64,000 nt of DNA from Chaetoderma sp. LZ-2023a (GCA_034401795.1 CM067366.1:68408014-68472013); one strand, 5' to 3'; shown: positions 1 to 11,297, counted from the first letter of the stretch. The notes: generated by a model not told the origin, from the sequence alone. Translations and numbers: made by a program.

Positions 1-58
<58 letters not shown>
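1..58. repeat. (AG)n microsatellite
   Basis: An uninterrupted AG dinucleotide run that begins at the window edge, so its true length is unknown. Confidence 0.98.
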
Positions 59-61
<3 letters not shown>

Positions 62-389
62 TAAGGGATGACAGTGAGGTGGGGTTTTATCGGAGCTTGG
101 CCTTTGGCTACAGGGTCTACCATTGATGAAAGTAGGTTAAATATGGTCATGGTCTTGTCTTAATCAACCCAGTAGAGACCATCAGCAAAATGAGCCATCA
201 AACACTAGTGAGTTGCCCATCTATCAGTAGCAGACCTGTCTCACTTCGTGTCCAAACCAATTTGGGTGTGTAAAGAAACTCAACTGATGCTATAATGAGA
301 TTTACCCTTTCACAGATGAATTCCCCATATCCTATCCTCAAGGCTACCATACAGGAAAACTGTTGAATATTTTCACCGGAAGGCTGAAC

Positions 390-449
390 GCAACACACAC
401 GCACGCACGCACGCACACACACACCACACACACACACACACACACACCA

Positions 450-488
<39 letters not shown>

Positions 489-585
489 ACCCTCAGCATC
501 CAAAACATCCCCTCCCCCAACACCGTCTTCCAGACTCCACCAGTGTGTGTGCGTGCGTGCATGTGCGCGCGTGCTTACGTGCATG
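390..585. repeat. compound (CA)n / (GT)n microsatellite
   Basis: CA and CGCA repeats (390-489) are followed by a short unique spacer and then GTGC-type repeats (543-585). The two tracts are complementary, so the region can fold back. It sits where the loop of the B1 hairpin should be. Confidence 0.95.
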
Positions 586-659
586 TAAAAACCTCTTGAA
601 ACTACTCAATTCAGCAGAAGTGTTTAATCTTACAGAATGTACTTTATCAGGGATTTGTC

Positions 660-894
660 TTTGCATGTAGGTGGGGCTTAGAATACACCTTCCGTATCCT
701 CTGCGTGTCGTAAGAGGCGACTAAAGGAAGTAAGGGTGAGGTAACCCTGACAGAAACCTCGAGTGCTGAAGACAGAGGTTCCAGGCCGCACGGCGCACTC
801 TAATAAACCATGGATCCACGCACTTAACGCTTATGATCATGTCGATAGTCACTTACAGGACTGGCGGTATGATCAGCGAATGAAAAGAAGAAGA
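660..894 (+). mobile_element. SINE-like retroposon with target-site duplication
   Basis: The 235-bp segment is flanked by identical 11-bp copies of AGGGATTTGTC (649-659 and 895-905), and it ends in an A/G-rich tail (GAAAAGAAGAAG). Removing it restores the B1 right arm. It contains the string GTGTCGTAAGAGGCGACTAAA-like at about 706-725, which I associate with mollusc repeats. GGTTCCAGGCC (about 777) resembles a B-box. A clear A-box was not found, so tRNA ancestry is uncertain. An open frame from 763 is incidental. Confidence 0.65.
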
Positions 895-967
895 AGGGAT
901 TTGTCAGTGAAAGGGTTGTCAACTGCCATTCATGAGGTAATCATTCACTACAGAGCACATTAATCCT

Positions 968-1157
968 TTAACCCTTTTTTATAGAAAAGAGAAGACTGAC
1001 TATTTTTGAGAATTTACCACTGGAATGACTGGCTCTGTTATCGATCCAGTTATTCCAGTGGTCAAATTTCAAAAATAGTCTTCTCACGGTCTGCAACTGG
1101 ATATTTCTCAAGACCACTGCAGAAGCTGTTTAGCTGATATGAGTGTCAAAGGGTTAA
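968..1157. mobile_element. family A hairpin, 5' truncated
   Basis: The arms around 1000-1090 are complementary (ACTGGAATGACTGG / CCAGTTATTCCAGTGG). The right part, GACCACTGCAGAAG ... TGATATGAGTGTCAAAGGGTTAA, belongs to the sub-type whose outer arm reads ACACTCATATCAGCC. Its terminal TTAA (1154-1157) is shared with the next B element. Confidence 0.8.
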
Positions 1158-1310
1158 CCCTTTCAGACCCCAAAGCACACATTGCTAATCATATAAGGAA
1201 TGTGCTGTTCAATATTTTGTAATCAATTTGTCTGGGATCTGTTGCTGCTACAACAGGTTCCAGCCAAGCTAATTTCAAAATGTTCACCAGCTTTTCTGCA
1301 TACCGTATTT
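1154..1310. mobile_element. B hairpin element, diverged
   Basis: It starts TTAACCCTTTCA directly on the TTAA of the previous family A element. The core CTGTTCAATATTTTGTAATC is followed by its degenerate complement AATTTCAAAATGTTCACCAG. The right terminus is not clear. Confidence 0.65.
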
Positions 1311-1668
1311 ATCCTAATTTAACTGCCCCCTCCCAATTATACTACCCCATGTTTTTTAAATGAGCGAACAAAAATATAGTACAGTTCATATCTATAGAGA
1401 TTACTAACTACATTATGGACCGCGTTTAGTACATGTGAATACTGTTTGGTGTTAAAGTTCAGATATAAATTAACATGGTGGGAGACAAAAGCAGGAATAA
1501 AATGAACATTTTCAAAATGACAACACCTGCGTTTGTACATTGTGTGTATATTCTCATGGTATTGACTATTTTCAGTGAAGAGTTGTCGTTCTGGCTGCAC
1601 TAGTTCCTTTCTACTGACACAATGTAGATAGAAATTAGATTTTCAACCAGGTTCTATTTTCTTAACAA
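1311..1668. other. no gene recognised
   Basis: AT-rich sequence with one short minus-strand open frame (1337-1600) that lacks any recognisable domain or splice logic. It runs up to the Helentron-like element. Confidence 0.5.
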
Positions 1669-3386
1669 CAAGAGGCCCAAGGGGCCTGTATCGCTCACAT
1701 GGACCATAGGCATCTCAACTAGTATGGTCATTAACAATAAGTAGAACTCTAATGAGTTGAGCAGATTTGTAACAAGAAAACAGAGACCGTGTTTCTTTAT
1801 GTATCAACTTCTCTTGAACAAACTTTAATGGCCCTTAGTCATCAATATCATATCTCCCAAATTTCCGCCCAATCCATTCAGTGGCTCTGGAGATGAAGTT
1901 GCTTTCATGAAAACCCGCCCATCCAAGATGGCTGCCCAACCATTTGGCAAATCAAGTTCCCTTGAACAAATTTGGTTCAGTTTGTGCCCTAAGTGATATT
2001 TTATGAGTTTTGAAATATCAATCGCTCAAACAGTTTCGGCGAAGATTTTTAAAGACATTTCTAAAAATCGACCAAAATCCATGCTGGCCCCCGCCCAAAT
2101 TGGCCGATCGGCTTCGTTTGAACAAACTTAAATCTCCATGCCCTAAGGATGTTTCCTGCCAAATATAACTGAAATCAGTCCAGCAGTTCTCGAGAAGACA
2201 TTTAAAATTTCCCATTGCTTTAGTATGGGAGCTTTTCGCGGGAAAATTATCCAAGATGGCCGATCAGAAGACCCATAAACCTCTATATAAAACCAATTTC
2301 GCCCTTAAAATCCATCATATAAAAAAATCCACTATGGCCACCAAACACACTATATTTTGATTGACCCACGGCGGCCAAGTTTTTTTTACAGATCAACTTC
2401 CTTTAATAGCCCTTATTCCATAATCATATCTCCCAAACTTCGGCCCAATCCCCTCACCGGTTCTGGAAAGGTTGTTTTCAGAAAAATAGCTCATCCAAGA
2501 TGGCCACCGAACTGTTTGGTCAATCAAGTTCTCTTGAACAAATTTGATTCCGCTCTTGCCCTAGATGATATTTCATGAGTTATGAATCGATCCCTCAAAT
2601 GGTTTCGGAGAAGAATTTTAGACATTTTAAAAAATCGGCCGAAATCCAAGATGGCCGTCAGCCCATGCTGATCAGCTTCGTTTGAACAAATTTGAATCTC
2701 TATGCCCTAAGGATGCTTCCTGCCAAATATAATTGAAATCGGCGTAGTATTTCTCGAGAAGACATTTTAAATTTTCCATTGCTTTAGTATGGCCGCCTTT
2801 GGCTGGAAAATAATCCAAGATGGCTACTAAACTGTTCATCCGACAGTTTCGAAAATGCCAAATTTAAGCTCAGAATACCCAAAAACATAAATAGAACCAA
2901 TTTTGGCCTCAAAATACATCAAATAAAAATTCCAATATGGCCACCAAACATGCTACATTTTGATTGGCCCACAGCGGCCATGTCTTTTGACAGATCAACT
3001 TCCCTTGAACAAACTTTAATGGCCTTTAGTCCCTAATTATATCTCCCAAATTTTGACCTGATCCCTTCAGTGGTTCTGGAGTTGTTTTTAGGCAAACTAG
3101 GTCATCCAAGATGCCCGCAAAACTATTTGGTCAATCAAGTCTTCTTGAACAAACTTGGCTTACCTCTTTCCCCTAGATGATGTTTCGTGATTTTTTAATC
3201 GATTCCCCAAGTGGTTTCGGAGATTTTTAAAGACATTTCCTAAAATCGGCCAAAATCCAAGATGGCCACTGGTCAAATTGTCTGATCGGCTTCATTTGAA
3301 CAAACTTGGACCCCTATGCCCTACGGATGCTTCCTGCCATATATAATTGAAATCGGCCCAGTGGTTCTTCAAGCCAGGTGAGCTAA
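1669..3386 (+). mobile_element. Helentron/pearl-like non-autonomous element
   Basis: The 5' end CAAGAGGCCCAAGGGGCCTG can form a 6-bp stem (AGGCCC/GGGCCT) and is followed by GCTCACATGG. The 3' end is CAAGCCAGGTGAGCTAA. The flanks read ...AACAA / CAATTAA. The interior repeats a degenerate module that combines ATCCAAGATGGCC, TTGAACAAACTT, ATGCCCTAAGGATG and GGTTTCGGAGAAG; the AAGATGGC string recurs near 1926, 2255, 2498, 2649, 2817 and 3259. There is no coding capacity. The family assignment (HINE/pearl type) is from memory of mollusc repeats. The 3' GACGGACGG microsatellite and half of the 3' hairpin, present in longer relatives, are missing here. Confidence 0.75.
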
Positions 3387-4025
3387 CAATTAAACATGTG
3401 CTATCGGAACGATATTATTGTTAAACAATAATGTCACTGGCCCTATATTGGCGATATTTTGTGTGCTGTCATGCCTAATGTGAAAGCATCTACCTGTTCC
3501 CTCGATTGCCTAAAACGTCAATGCCCTATCTCCGCAGTATGCCTACAACACATTACAGGGCTGTGAAAAGGAACATTGTTTTATAGTTGTTAGCATGTGA
3601 AATATGCCAAGATAACCACAAAACGAGGTGCTACAGACATATTTTAGTTTGAGAGAATGTAGGTAACAACTGGATGATTCATATTAGGCATAGTGGCTCG
3701 CAAAATGGTGCCTATATAGATCTAGTGACATTATTCTGGAACAATTATATCGTTCAGATAGTGACTCTGTGTGCATGTTTCACATTAAAGAAAGAAGACG
3801 TCAGTCAATAATTTAATTTATATACATCAGTGTAGATAGAAAGGAATGAGTGAGGCAAGAAAGTTAACTCTTTGCCGAAAATGTTTGATTTTTTCGCGTT
3901 TTAGCTCGCAAAATGTGAACTTATATCTAAACTGTAAGTAAATTTTTAAACTGAAATTGAGGCAATGACATTATAACTGCTAATCAAACAGCTAGATCTG
4001 CTAGTGTGTATGCGCATGCGGGGGG
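3387..4025. other. no gene recognised
   Basis: Unique-looking AT-rich sequence. A short hairpin (TTATTGTTAAACAATAA, 3413-3430) is the only structure noticed. Confidence 0.5.
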
Positions 4026-4029
4026 TCAC

Positions 4030-4370
4030 ATCTCTCTCTCCCTCCCTCCCTCTCTCTCCCTTCCTCTCTCCACACCCCCTCTCTCGCCTTCCCTCTCCCT
4101 CTCACCCCCTCTCTTTCCCTCCCTCCCTCCCTCTCTCTCCCTCCCTCTCTCTCGTCTCAAACACCCCCACTCCCCCACCCACCCACGCACGCATGCACAC
4201 ACACACCACCACCTGCATCTCTCTCCCTCCCTATCTATCACCCACTCCCTCTCTCCCCCATCCCTTCTCTCCCCACATCCCTTCTCTCTCTCCCTCCCTC
4301 TCTCTCTCTCTCTCTCTACTCGCTCTCTCTCCTCCCTCTCTCCTCCCCCTCAACCCCCACCCTCTCCATA
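4030..4370. repeat. polypyrimidine (CT)n/(CCCT)n tract
   Basis: A 340-bp pyrimidine-rich strand with an internal CA-rich island (4185-4215). Long overlapping proline/serine/leucine open frames here are artefacts of composition. A smaller related tract lies at 4515-4550 beside a C11 run (4482-4492). Confidence 0.95.
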
Positions 4371-4394
4371 GGAGCATCATAAATTAATACAAAG

Positions 4395-5147
4395 CTATAA
4401 CCTAGGACCAAAGGGTGAAAGTGCTTGGAAAGAGGTAGTCTTTCAAACAGCTTCTTAAAATACAATCATCTTATTCCTGGGCCCCCCCCCCAACCCAAAC
4501 CCCAAAGGCTCTCTGTCTCTCCCTCCCTCCCTCCCTCTCTCGCATAGATTGAGTTCAATATCTCTGTCACTGTCCAGGTTTGACAGAAACTCCATTAACT
4601 TGTTATAGACTCCATACAGGATAGCGACGCTGATCAATAAGCTAATTCATTTTGCGATTGTGGCCAAATCACATATCACAAGTGGGCAGATGTACATCTT
4701 AATCCGATTTCCATTTGCCACGATCTGGAAACAATGTAGGAATAGCAATGCACCTATAATCTATTTTGGACCCGTTGGACAAGGCATCCATCACTCGCTA
4801 TCGTGATTCATAAACGGATGAGGTTACCGTGATTCATAAACGGATGAGGTTACCGTGTCACATGTACCCATTATGGATATGCCGATATTTGAATGATCGC
4901 CAACTCATCGCGGTTAACTTTGGTTTCTTTAGCCTAGATTTATTTCTAAAGAGTACACAACTTGCATGCGGGTGGTAATTAATCTACATTATTTTCTATT
5001 TAAGTAAGACTTTTCCAAAACATTGTCCCTAAGCAGGATTAGCAATGCCATTAACCCCATCTTGCGTCAACATCGCTTCAAAGCGCTCAAAATACTACTT
5101 CATATATCAAGTAAACACTGATGGTCAATATTTTAAGATGTTTTAAT
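4395..5147. other. no gene recognised; small tandem duplication
   Basis: It contains the CT tract at 4515-4550 and a direct 26-bp tandem duplication (GTGATTCATAAACGGATGAG units at about 4803 and 4829). Nothing else was identified. Confidence 0.6.
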
Positions 5148-5431
5148 TTTAGAAGACTATTTTTGTAAATTTACTACTGATTTTTTTTCGCCGGCTTGAC
5201 CATTAAAGGGACAATGGTAAAGAAAATTATTAAGTTTTTACTTGACCAGTGTCTATCTGCAGCCCGAGAAGAGTATTTTAAAAATGTTACCACTAGAATG
5301 ACTGGCTCGGTAACCGAGCCAGTCATTCTAGTGGTACATTTTCAAAAATACTCTTCTCTAGGCCTTTCAGAGCCATGTCTGAAGACCACTGCAACATTGG
5401 TTTATTGTCAGTCTGATCATTAAAGGGTTAA
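5148..5431. mobile_element. two abutting family A hairpins (one half, one full)
   Basis: 5148-5204 is a right half ending CCGGCTTGACCATTAAAGGG. 5205-5431 is a fuller copy whose arms meet at GGCTCGGTAACCGAGCC (about 5303-5320) and which ends CATTAAAGGGTTAA. The arm complementarity covers about 50 bp. Confidence 0.85.
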
Positions 5432-6199
5432 GTTGACACAAGGGGTGTTAAACAATGAGTGAAAATCAACATCTGGTTAGCATTTCTGTTTGAGTGCTGT
5501 CTGCAGTTCCATTGTCTCCTGATACATGCATTTTAAAGTCATCAAGCGGAAACAAGATTTTTAGTTACGACTCCCAACTAGAATAAGTCAGTCAGTCTGT
5601 CTGATGGTCAGTCAATATGTCTAATTTTTTACATTTTTGAAAAAGCCGGCTATGTAGCAACTACTACACACTTGTTGAGAAATAATATGCATTTTTGAAG
5701 TGTGTGTGTGTGTTGTAATATTTAAGGCATTTATATGCTAGTTCCCAATGCTAGGGTCTAGACTCACGCCTGATTTTTGAAGGAGCTTAAGTTTTCTATT
5801 ATTAATGAATGGAACCCCAAGCAGGGTTTTGCTCAGAAATGAGATTATTGACAAATTTTATGGTTGCACAATAACCCCATGCAGATGGTCTACAGCTCCA
5901 CTCCTAAAAATAACTTAGTTTTCGAGAGGAGTAACTGATAAATATGGATAGATGTCACTTAAACACACCCAGATTTTTACAAGGTATTTAAATGTACACC
6001 ACCATTTGATGTGACTACACACGCACACATCCTTGAAAGTTACGTTCATGAAATGAATCCGGAAGGAAGCGCGCACAGACGTGGCATCCTTCTGATATCC
6101 CTCGTTGATGATAATTGTAGACAATAAGAATAAGAAGATCAGTGGAGAGGGGCTTTGGGAGTGGGCAAGTGGCGGGGAGTGAATGTCCCTTCAGCAAGA
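5432..6199. other. no gene recognised
   Basis: AT-rich sequence. A (GT)n run lies at 5700-5714. No open frame looks like an exon. Confidence 0.5.
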
Positions 6200-6413
6200 T
6201 TAACCATTTAACACTCATATCACCAAACAAACGGCTTCTACAGCGGTCTTGAGAATTGTTAATTTGCAGACCAAGACTTTTTGACAATTTACCACTGGTA
6301 TGACTGGCTCGATAACCGAGCCACTCACTCCAATAGTAAATTTTCAAAAACAGTCTTCTCTTGGTATGCAAAAAGACATTTTTACTTGAACAAATTTAAG
6401 GCTTAAAGGGTTA
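6200..6413. mobile_element. family A hairpin
   Basis: TTAACCATTTAACACTCATATCACC starts it (first TTAA at 6200-6203) and GGCTTAAAGGGTTA ends it. The centre is GGCTCGATAACCGAGCC near 6306-6322. The right arm is slightly diverged. Confidence 0.85.
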
Positions 6414-6654
6414 CTTTCTTAACATGATGGTAAAGCAATGTAATAATGGCATCTGCCAGTTCAGTAATAACTGAGAACTTAATACGATAAGAGGATCACC
6501 GTCCAATCAGATGCCATGGTGATGAGAGGTAATCCTGGTAATGAGAGGTGATGTGAGGCGATGGCTGCGATGCTGGTGCATATTTCCCTTGGTAGCATCT
6601 CTGAGCCTCAAGAAATTGTGAGATTACCATAAATGTTAACTATGCATTCGCCAA

Positions 6655-6856
6655 TAACACTTTTTTGGTCAAGATTTCTTCAGAAAATGGAAAGGTTGTC
6701 TTATTGACTTCCATTTACAGGCCAATGGAAGACTATTTTTTACAAATTTAACCCTGGAATGATAGACGCAATTATCGAGCCAGTCATTCCAGTGGCAAAA
6801 CTTCAAAAATAGTCTTCTCTTGGCCTGCAAATGATTATTTCTCAAGACTACTTCAT
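6655..6856. mobile_element. family A hairpin, truncated outer arms
   Basis: The complementary arms GGCCAATGGAAGACTATTTTTTAC and TCAAAAATAGTCTTCTCTTGGCC surround the core. The left outer TTAA terminus is missing. It abuts a B2 element. Confidence 0.75.
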
Positions 6857-6862
6857 GAACAC

Positions 6863-7170
6863 CAATGGAGAAATCCAGTTTTAGCTATGCCCTATTCATC
6901 TCTACCTAAGCTCCACCCATGCTTTGCGCTCATTGAAATCAATGAATCCCTTCACTCTCTGATTCTCAATTACCAGTCAAATTAGTTTCAAAATATTCAA
7001 CAGCAAGTTTATTAAATAGTAAAAGCATATAAATCGTAAAATCTGACGGACTATTAACCATTTAAGACAAACTAAATTAAGTTAATCATGACATAATTGA
7101 TCATGACCTCATTCTACACGCCATGTAGTTGATTATGACTTCATATTAGTGACTGAGAAACTGGATTCCT
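6863..7170 (-). mobile_element. B2 element lacking one hairpin arm
   Basis: It matches the B2 order in reverse orientation: AATGG...TTTTAGCTATGCCC, CTAAGCTCCACCCA, CAGTCAAATTAGTTTC, AAATAGTAAAAGC, then degenerate TGACGTCA-like blocks and CTGGATTCC. Only one arm of the core palindrome remains, so it can no longer form the central hairpin. Confidence 0.7.
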
Positions 7171-7577
7171 CCTTTTCTCAGAATTGCTAAAGGACAGAGA
7201 ATATTATACACGCCAATAGTTTGGCAATACAAGGCCAAACAAATATTACTATCAGTATGAAGAATGCTAAAACCCTCGTATATGATCTGCCCCGAGGAGA
7301 TGACGGAATGATCAGACGACCGTCATCAAACAGTTCAGCTTGCGATCAATCCTTCCGCTCATTTTTTGGTGATCCCCATATGACACTGCTAGTAATTCTG
7401 TCCATCAGAATAGTCTTTATTCCCACACCACCCCCTTACCTATCACAATCTTCTGAATGCACACCCACCCAATCTCTCTCTCATAAACCAATTGTTATGA
7501 CGATTCTTTGGGACGATTTCCAACATTTTACTGGCAAATTTTTGTCGCAACTGAATTCATAATAAGACAAAAGAGTT
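7171..7577. other. no gene recognised
   Basis: A plus-strand open frame of 113 codons (7221-7562) begins with ATG but shows no recognisable domain and is low-complexity toward its end. It is probably chance. Confidence 0.4.
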
Positions 7578-7817
7578 TTAACCCTTTAATGGTCAAGCCG
7601 GCCAAAACTGGCTTCTACAGTCTTCTTGTGGAATGGCCATTTACAGGCCAAGAGAAGACTATTTTTAAAAAGTTAACAATGGAATAACTGGCTCGATAAC
7701 TGAGCCAGCCATTCCAGTGGTAAATTTTCAAAAATAGTCTTCTCTTGGCCTACAAATGGACATTCAATAAGCAAATATTTAGTTTTTCTTGATCAAATTT
7801 GACCATTAAAGGGCTAA
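7578..7817. mobile_element. family A hairpin, near full length
   Basis: TTAACCCTTTAATGGTCAAG ... CTTGATCAAATTTGACCATTAAAGGGCTAA. It has the AATGGTCAAGCCGGCC type of outer arm and the GGCTCGATAACTGAGCC centre. It is one of the better preserved copies. Confidence 0.92.
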
Positions 7818-8465
7818 CCACCCCCGCAATATCTATAACAAATTCTGCACAATCGAGATGTTGCTGAAGCAATAAGGACCCTGGTACAACTTTGTCAAAA
7901 TAGCACAAACTTAATAATACAAGTTGGGTAAATTAACAAGATTACATTCCTCAAATCGTGACCATCCATCCTGAATATTTTGACAGCAACAACTTTTAGT
8001 CAAATTGTTTTCAAAATATTTAGTAGGTCCAGAGATATAACCATTGGAATATATCGTCTGCAAATAATCAGCAGTCAAACAATAAAGTCATGTCTGGTAC
8101 AAGACAGTTTGTGCTCAAATAAATTGCTTTAGAAAATGTAGTCTGGGGCATGTTCCTTGAAATGGTCTCTCTTAATCCTTTCAATCTTTTACCAACACAT
8201 TTGAACAACCAATCTAAGACATTTTATAAGTTACAGAGAAAATCATTTTGGTAATTGTCAAAAGGATATACTAGCGGGTCCGCAAATGGAGATTTAGTTG
8301 ACCTTAGAAATGCTTGGGCAGGGTTGTTTAGATGTTGGTATAAGAACTAACTAAAGTGAATAAATGTCTCAGTTCAGGAAGTTTTTATGACATCTGCCTT
8401 GGCTAGCAAGGGATGTTATTTATAGAGCTTTATCTTAACACTTTAAGGAATATTCTTTATAATGA
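7818..8465. other. mostly unassigned; B-related half arm
   Basis: 7990-8062 carries a right-arm-like sequence (TTTTCAAAATATTTAGTAGG, then CCAGAGATATAACCATTGG) that recurs at about 35955 and 36673, a third flank type of the B core. The rest is unassigned. Confidence 0.5.
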
Positions 8466-8640
8466 GTTTAACTTGTTTACACTCAAGCCAGTAAAAACGT
8501 CTTCTACAGTGGTCTTGAGAAATGTACATTAACAGACCAGACTATTTTAAAAAAATTTACCACTGGTATGACATGTTCGATAACTTCAGATTAAGTCATT
8601 CCTGTGATCAATTTTTTGCAAATGGACATTGAACACCACT
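8466..8640. mobile_element. family A hairpin, degraded
   Basis: CACTCAAGCCAGTAAAAACG begins the left arm. The core ACCACTGGTATGACATGTTC is followed by a poorly matching right arm. The terminal TTAA is not clear. Confidence 0.65.
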
Positions 8641-8787
8641 CTAAAATATTAAATAGTAAATGATATGAATACTTCAATGGTGACTGTCTGTCTGGATGAG
8701 ATCTCGTTAGGTTTACATGAACCATATTCAAGAAGAGTACATAAAAGATGCTTAAATATGCTGTATTTACCTCCATTAGATGAACGT

Positions 8788-10338
8788 TTAACCTTTTAAT
8801 GGTCAAGCCGGCCAAAACCGGCCTCCGCAGTGGTCTTGAGGAATGTCCATATGCAGGGCAAGAAGACTATTTGAAAATTTGCAAATGGAATGACTGGCTC
8901 GATAACCGAACCAGTCATTCGAGTGGTAAATTTTCAAAAATAATCTTCTCTTGGCCTGCAAATGGACATTTAACAAGAGGTCCAAGGGGCCTGTATCGCT
9001 CACCTGAAATTATTGGCCACTGGACGAAAATGAGATGACCAGTGGAAAGATTTACCCATCAAATTTCTGTGAAGAAGGCTTAGCCAAGTTTTATTAAAAT
9101 TGGGCCAGTGGTTAATAAGTGGTTCTTTTAGGATTTTCTCAGAGATATGCAGAAAATACAAGGCGTCGGCCAAAAACGCTAAATGTTGATTGATTCATGG
9201 TGGACAGGTTTTTTGACATATCAACATTCCATGGACAAATTTAATGGCATTTCAGCGCTAATCATAACTGCCAAATTTCGCCCCAATCTGTTCAGCCATT
9301 CTGCGAGTCATTTTCACGAAAACTAGGTCATCCAAAATGGCTGCCGAACAATTTGGTCAATCAAGTCTGCTTGAACAACCGTGGCTTTCCTCATTCTCTA
9401 GATGATGTTTCATGAGTTTTGAATTGATTCGCCAAGCGGTTTCAGAGATTTTTAAAGACGTTTCCTAAAATCAGCCGAAATCCAAGATACCCAGTGGCCA
9501 AATTGGCAAATTGGCTTCAGTTGAACAAAGTTGGATCCCTATGCCATAAGGATTCTTCCTGCTAAATAAAATTGAAATTGGTCTAATAGTTCTCGGCAAG
9601 ACATTTTAAATTTCCTATTGCTTTAGTATGGGAGCCTTTGGCGGGAAAATAATACAAGATGGCCACCAAACCATTTATCTTACAGTTTCGAAAATGGCAA
9701 ATTTGAGCTCAGAGTACCCAAAGACACATGTAAAACTAATTTCTGCCTCAAAATCCATCAAATAATAAAATCCAATATGGCCACCAAACACGTTACATTT
9801 TGATTGGCACACGGCGGCCATGTTTTTTGACGGATCAACTTCTCATGAACAAACTTTAATGGGCCTTAAATTTCGGCCTGATCCCTTCAGCAGTTCTGGA
9901 GAACTCGTTTTCAGGAAAACTAGGCCATCCAAGATGGGCCGCCGAACCATTTTGGTCAATCAAGTCCTCTTGAACAAACTTGGCTAACCTATTTCCCTAG
10001 ATGATGTTTCATGAGTTTTGAATCGATTCCCCAAACGGTTTCGGAGATTTTTAAAGATGTTTCCTAAAATCGGCCAAAATCCAATATGGCCACCAGCCAA
10101 AATTGGCCGATCGACTTCATTTGAACAAAGTTGGATTCCTATGCCCTAAGGATGCTTCCTGCCAAATATAATTGAAACCGGCCCAATGGTTCTTGAGAAG
10201 CCATTTAAAGAAGTAGATGGACAATGGACACATGACGGATGGTCGCTATGGCATAAGCTCACTTGGCGTTTCAGGCCAGGTGAGCTAATAAGCAAATATT
10301 AGGATTTTCTTGACAAAATTTTACCATTAAAGGGTTAA
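8788..10338. mobile_element. family A hairpin split by a Helentron-like element
   Basis: The left part 8788-8973 (TTAACCTTTTAATGGTCAAGCC...) and right part 10289-10338 (TAAGCAAATATTAGG ... ACCATTAAAGGGTTAA) join to give a normal copy, as seen intact at 7578-7817. The intervening 1315 bp is the inserted element. Confidence 0.9.
8974..10288 (+). mobile_element. Helentron/pearl-like element nested in a MITE
   Basis: Bounds are sharp because the host MITE sequence is known: it starts CAAGAGGTCCAAGGGGCCTG and ends AGCTCACTTGGCGTTTCAGG ... CCAGGTGAGCTAA. The 3' hairpin (AGCTCACTTGGC / GCCAGGTGAGCT) is intact except for small mismatches. It is preceded by a short GATGGACAATGGACACATGACGG stretch. 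The host site reads ..TTTAA / TAAGC.., consistent either with insertion at A^T with no duplication or with a 2-bp AA duplication. The interior holds about four ATCCAAGATGGCC-type modules. Confidence 0.8.
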
Positions 10339-10707
10339 CCGCCTCTTCGTGAATATAACATGCTCAGGTCTTCTAAATAGTTGTGGGCGATTAGGCACTT
10401 AACTCTTTGTGAATACGGTACCAGGTACCGATATGTTCAACAAGATCCGTAAACATGTACAATCATATCATTTCTCACTCGGTATAAGAAAAATTTTGGA
10501 GCTTGTACATTGAGCTTTTAATTTAGCACGGTGATCTTGTGTAAGACAAAATATACAGTCAGTCCTGAATCACGTTGCTGGGACAGTCACTTGACAAGCC
10601 CAGCTCGTTACGCTTCCTCATCCAACTCAACACACACACTGTGACTAGATGTCTTATAAAACAAATAGCAATATGATACCATACATCCTAATAATGGTCA
10701 GCTAAAT
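10339..10707. other. no gene recognised
   Basis: Contains a small palindrome GGTACCAGGTACC (about 10428-10440). No exon-like frame. Confidence 0.5.
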
Positions 10708-10931
10708 ATTTAATGGTCAAAATACTGTCAAGAATATAGAATTTTGACTTATCAATGGTCCGTTTGCAGACCAAGAAAATACTATTTTCTTAAATTCAGC
10801 ACTGGAATGACTAACATAGTTGCCAACACAGTCACTCCACTGGTAAATTTTCAAAAGTTTTCTCTAAGTCTGCAAATGGACATTTCACAAGACAACTGCA
10901 AAGGGCAATATTGACACAGATTCACCATTAA
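10708..10931. mobile_element. family A hairpin, diverged
   Basis: Arms GTTTGCAGACCAAGAAAATAC and TTTCTCTAAGTCTGCAAATGG, with core CACTGGAATGACTAACATAG. The right end ATTCACCATTAA gives a TTAA at 10928-10931. Confidence 0.75.
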
Positions 10932-10984
10932 CCCCTACCACTCTGATGTCAATATTCCATCTTTTACTGTGTCAATAGCGAAGA

Positions 10985-11085
10985 AACTGTTGTACATTTT
11001 TCAACTAATTTGGTGGGCGATGTTGCCGTCTACGACAGCAGCATCATCTACCAAATTTGTTGAAAAACGTACACTAATTTATCTT
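10985..11085. mobile_element. B-type hairpin core, isolated
   Basis: CTGTTGTACATTTTTCAAC ... GTTGAAAAACGTAC with a GCGATGTTGCC / GGCAGCATC-like inner stem. It is diverged from other B copies. No terminal motifs were recognised. Confidence 0.6.
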
Positions 11086-11297
11086 TAAATTTAATTTGAA
11101 AATTTTTAATTTTGACATGAAAATGGTAAGGGCTAAAGTACTAATGACTCCATTATTAAAATGCACAATTCTCTAACTAGAATTGTTTACTACTGAATTA
11201 GCACTAAAACACACCTATTATTGAATAGCTTCAATCGGTTAAAACATGAATAATTGGTATTACCGAAAATGTTGGTCCCGATCCCAGGATGATTCAT

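Larger units (their letters stand above)
300..917. mobile_element. B1 hairpin MITE, split by two insertions
   Basis: The left end (ACCCTTTCACAGATGAATTCC, then CTGTTGAATATTTT near 360) and the right end (CAGGGATTTGTC ... GTGAAAGGGTT near 917) match the termini of the intact B1 copies at 40362 and 44855. The normal core of about 205 bp has been replaced by a CA/GT expansion (390-585), and the right arm is split by a SINE-like insertion (660-894). The element therefore spans about 620 bp. Confidence 0.7.

Noticed and set aside
198..599. Open frames of up to 128 codons on both strands
   Set aside because: They run through a CA/GT microsatellite; Cys/Val or His/Thr repetition is purely compositional.
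4004..4387. Proline/serine/leucine-rich frames over 120 codons
   Set aside because: Produced by the polypyrimidine tract; overlapping frames are all open at once.
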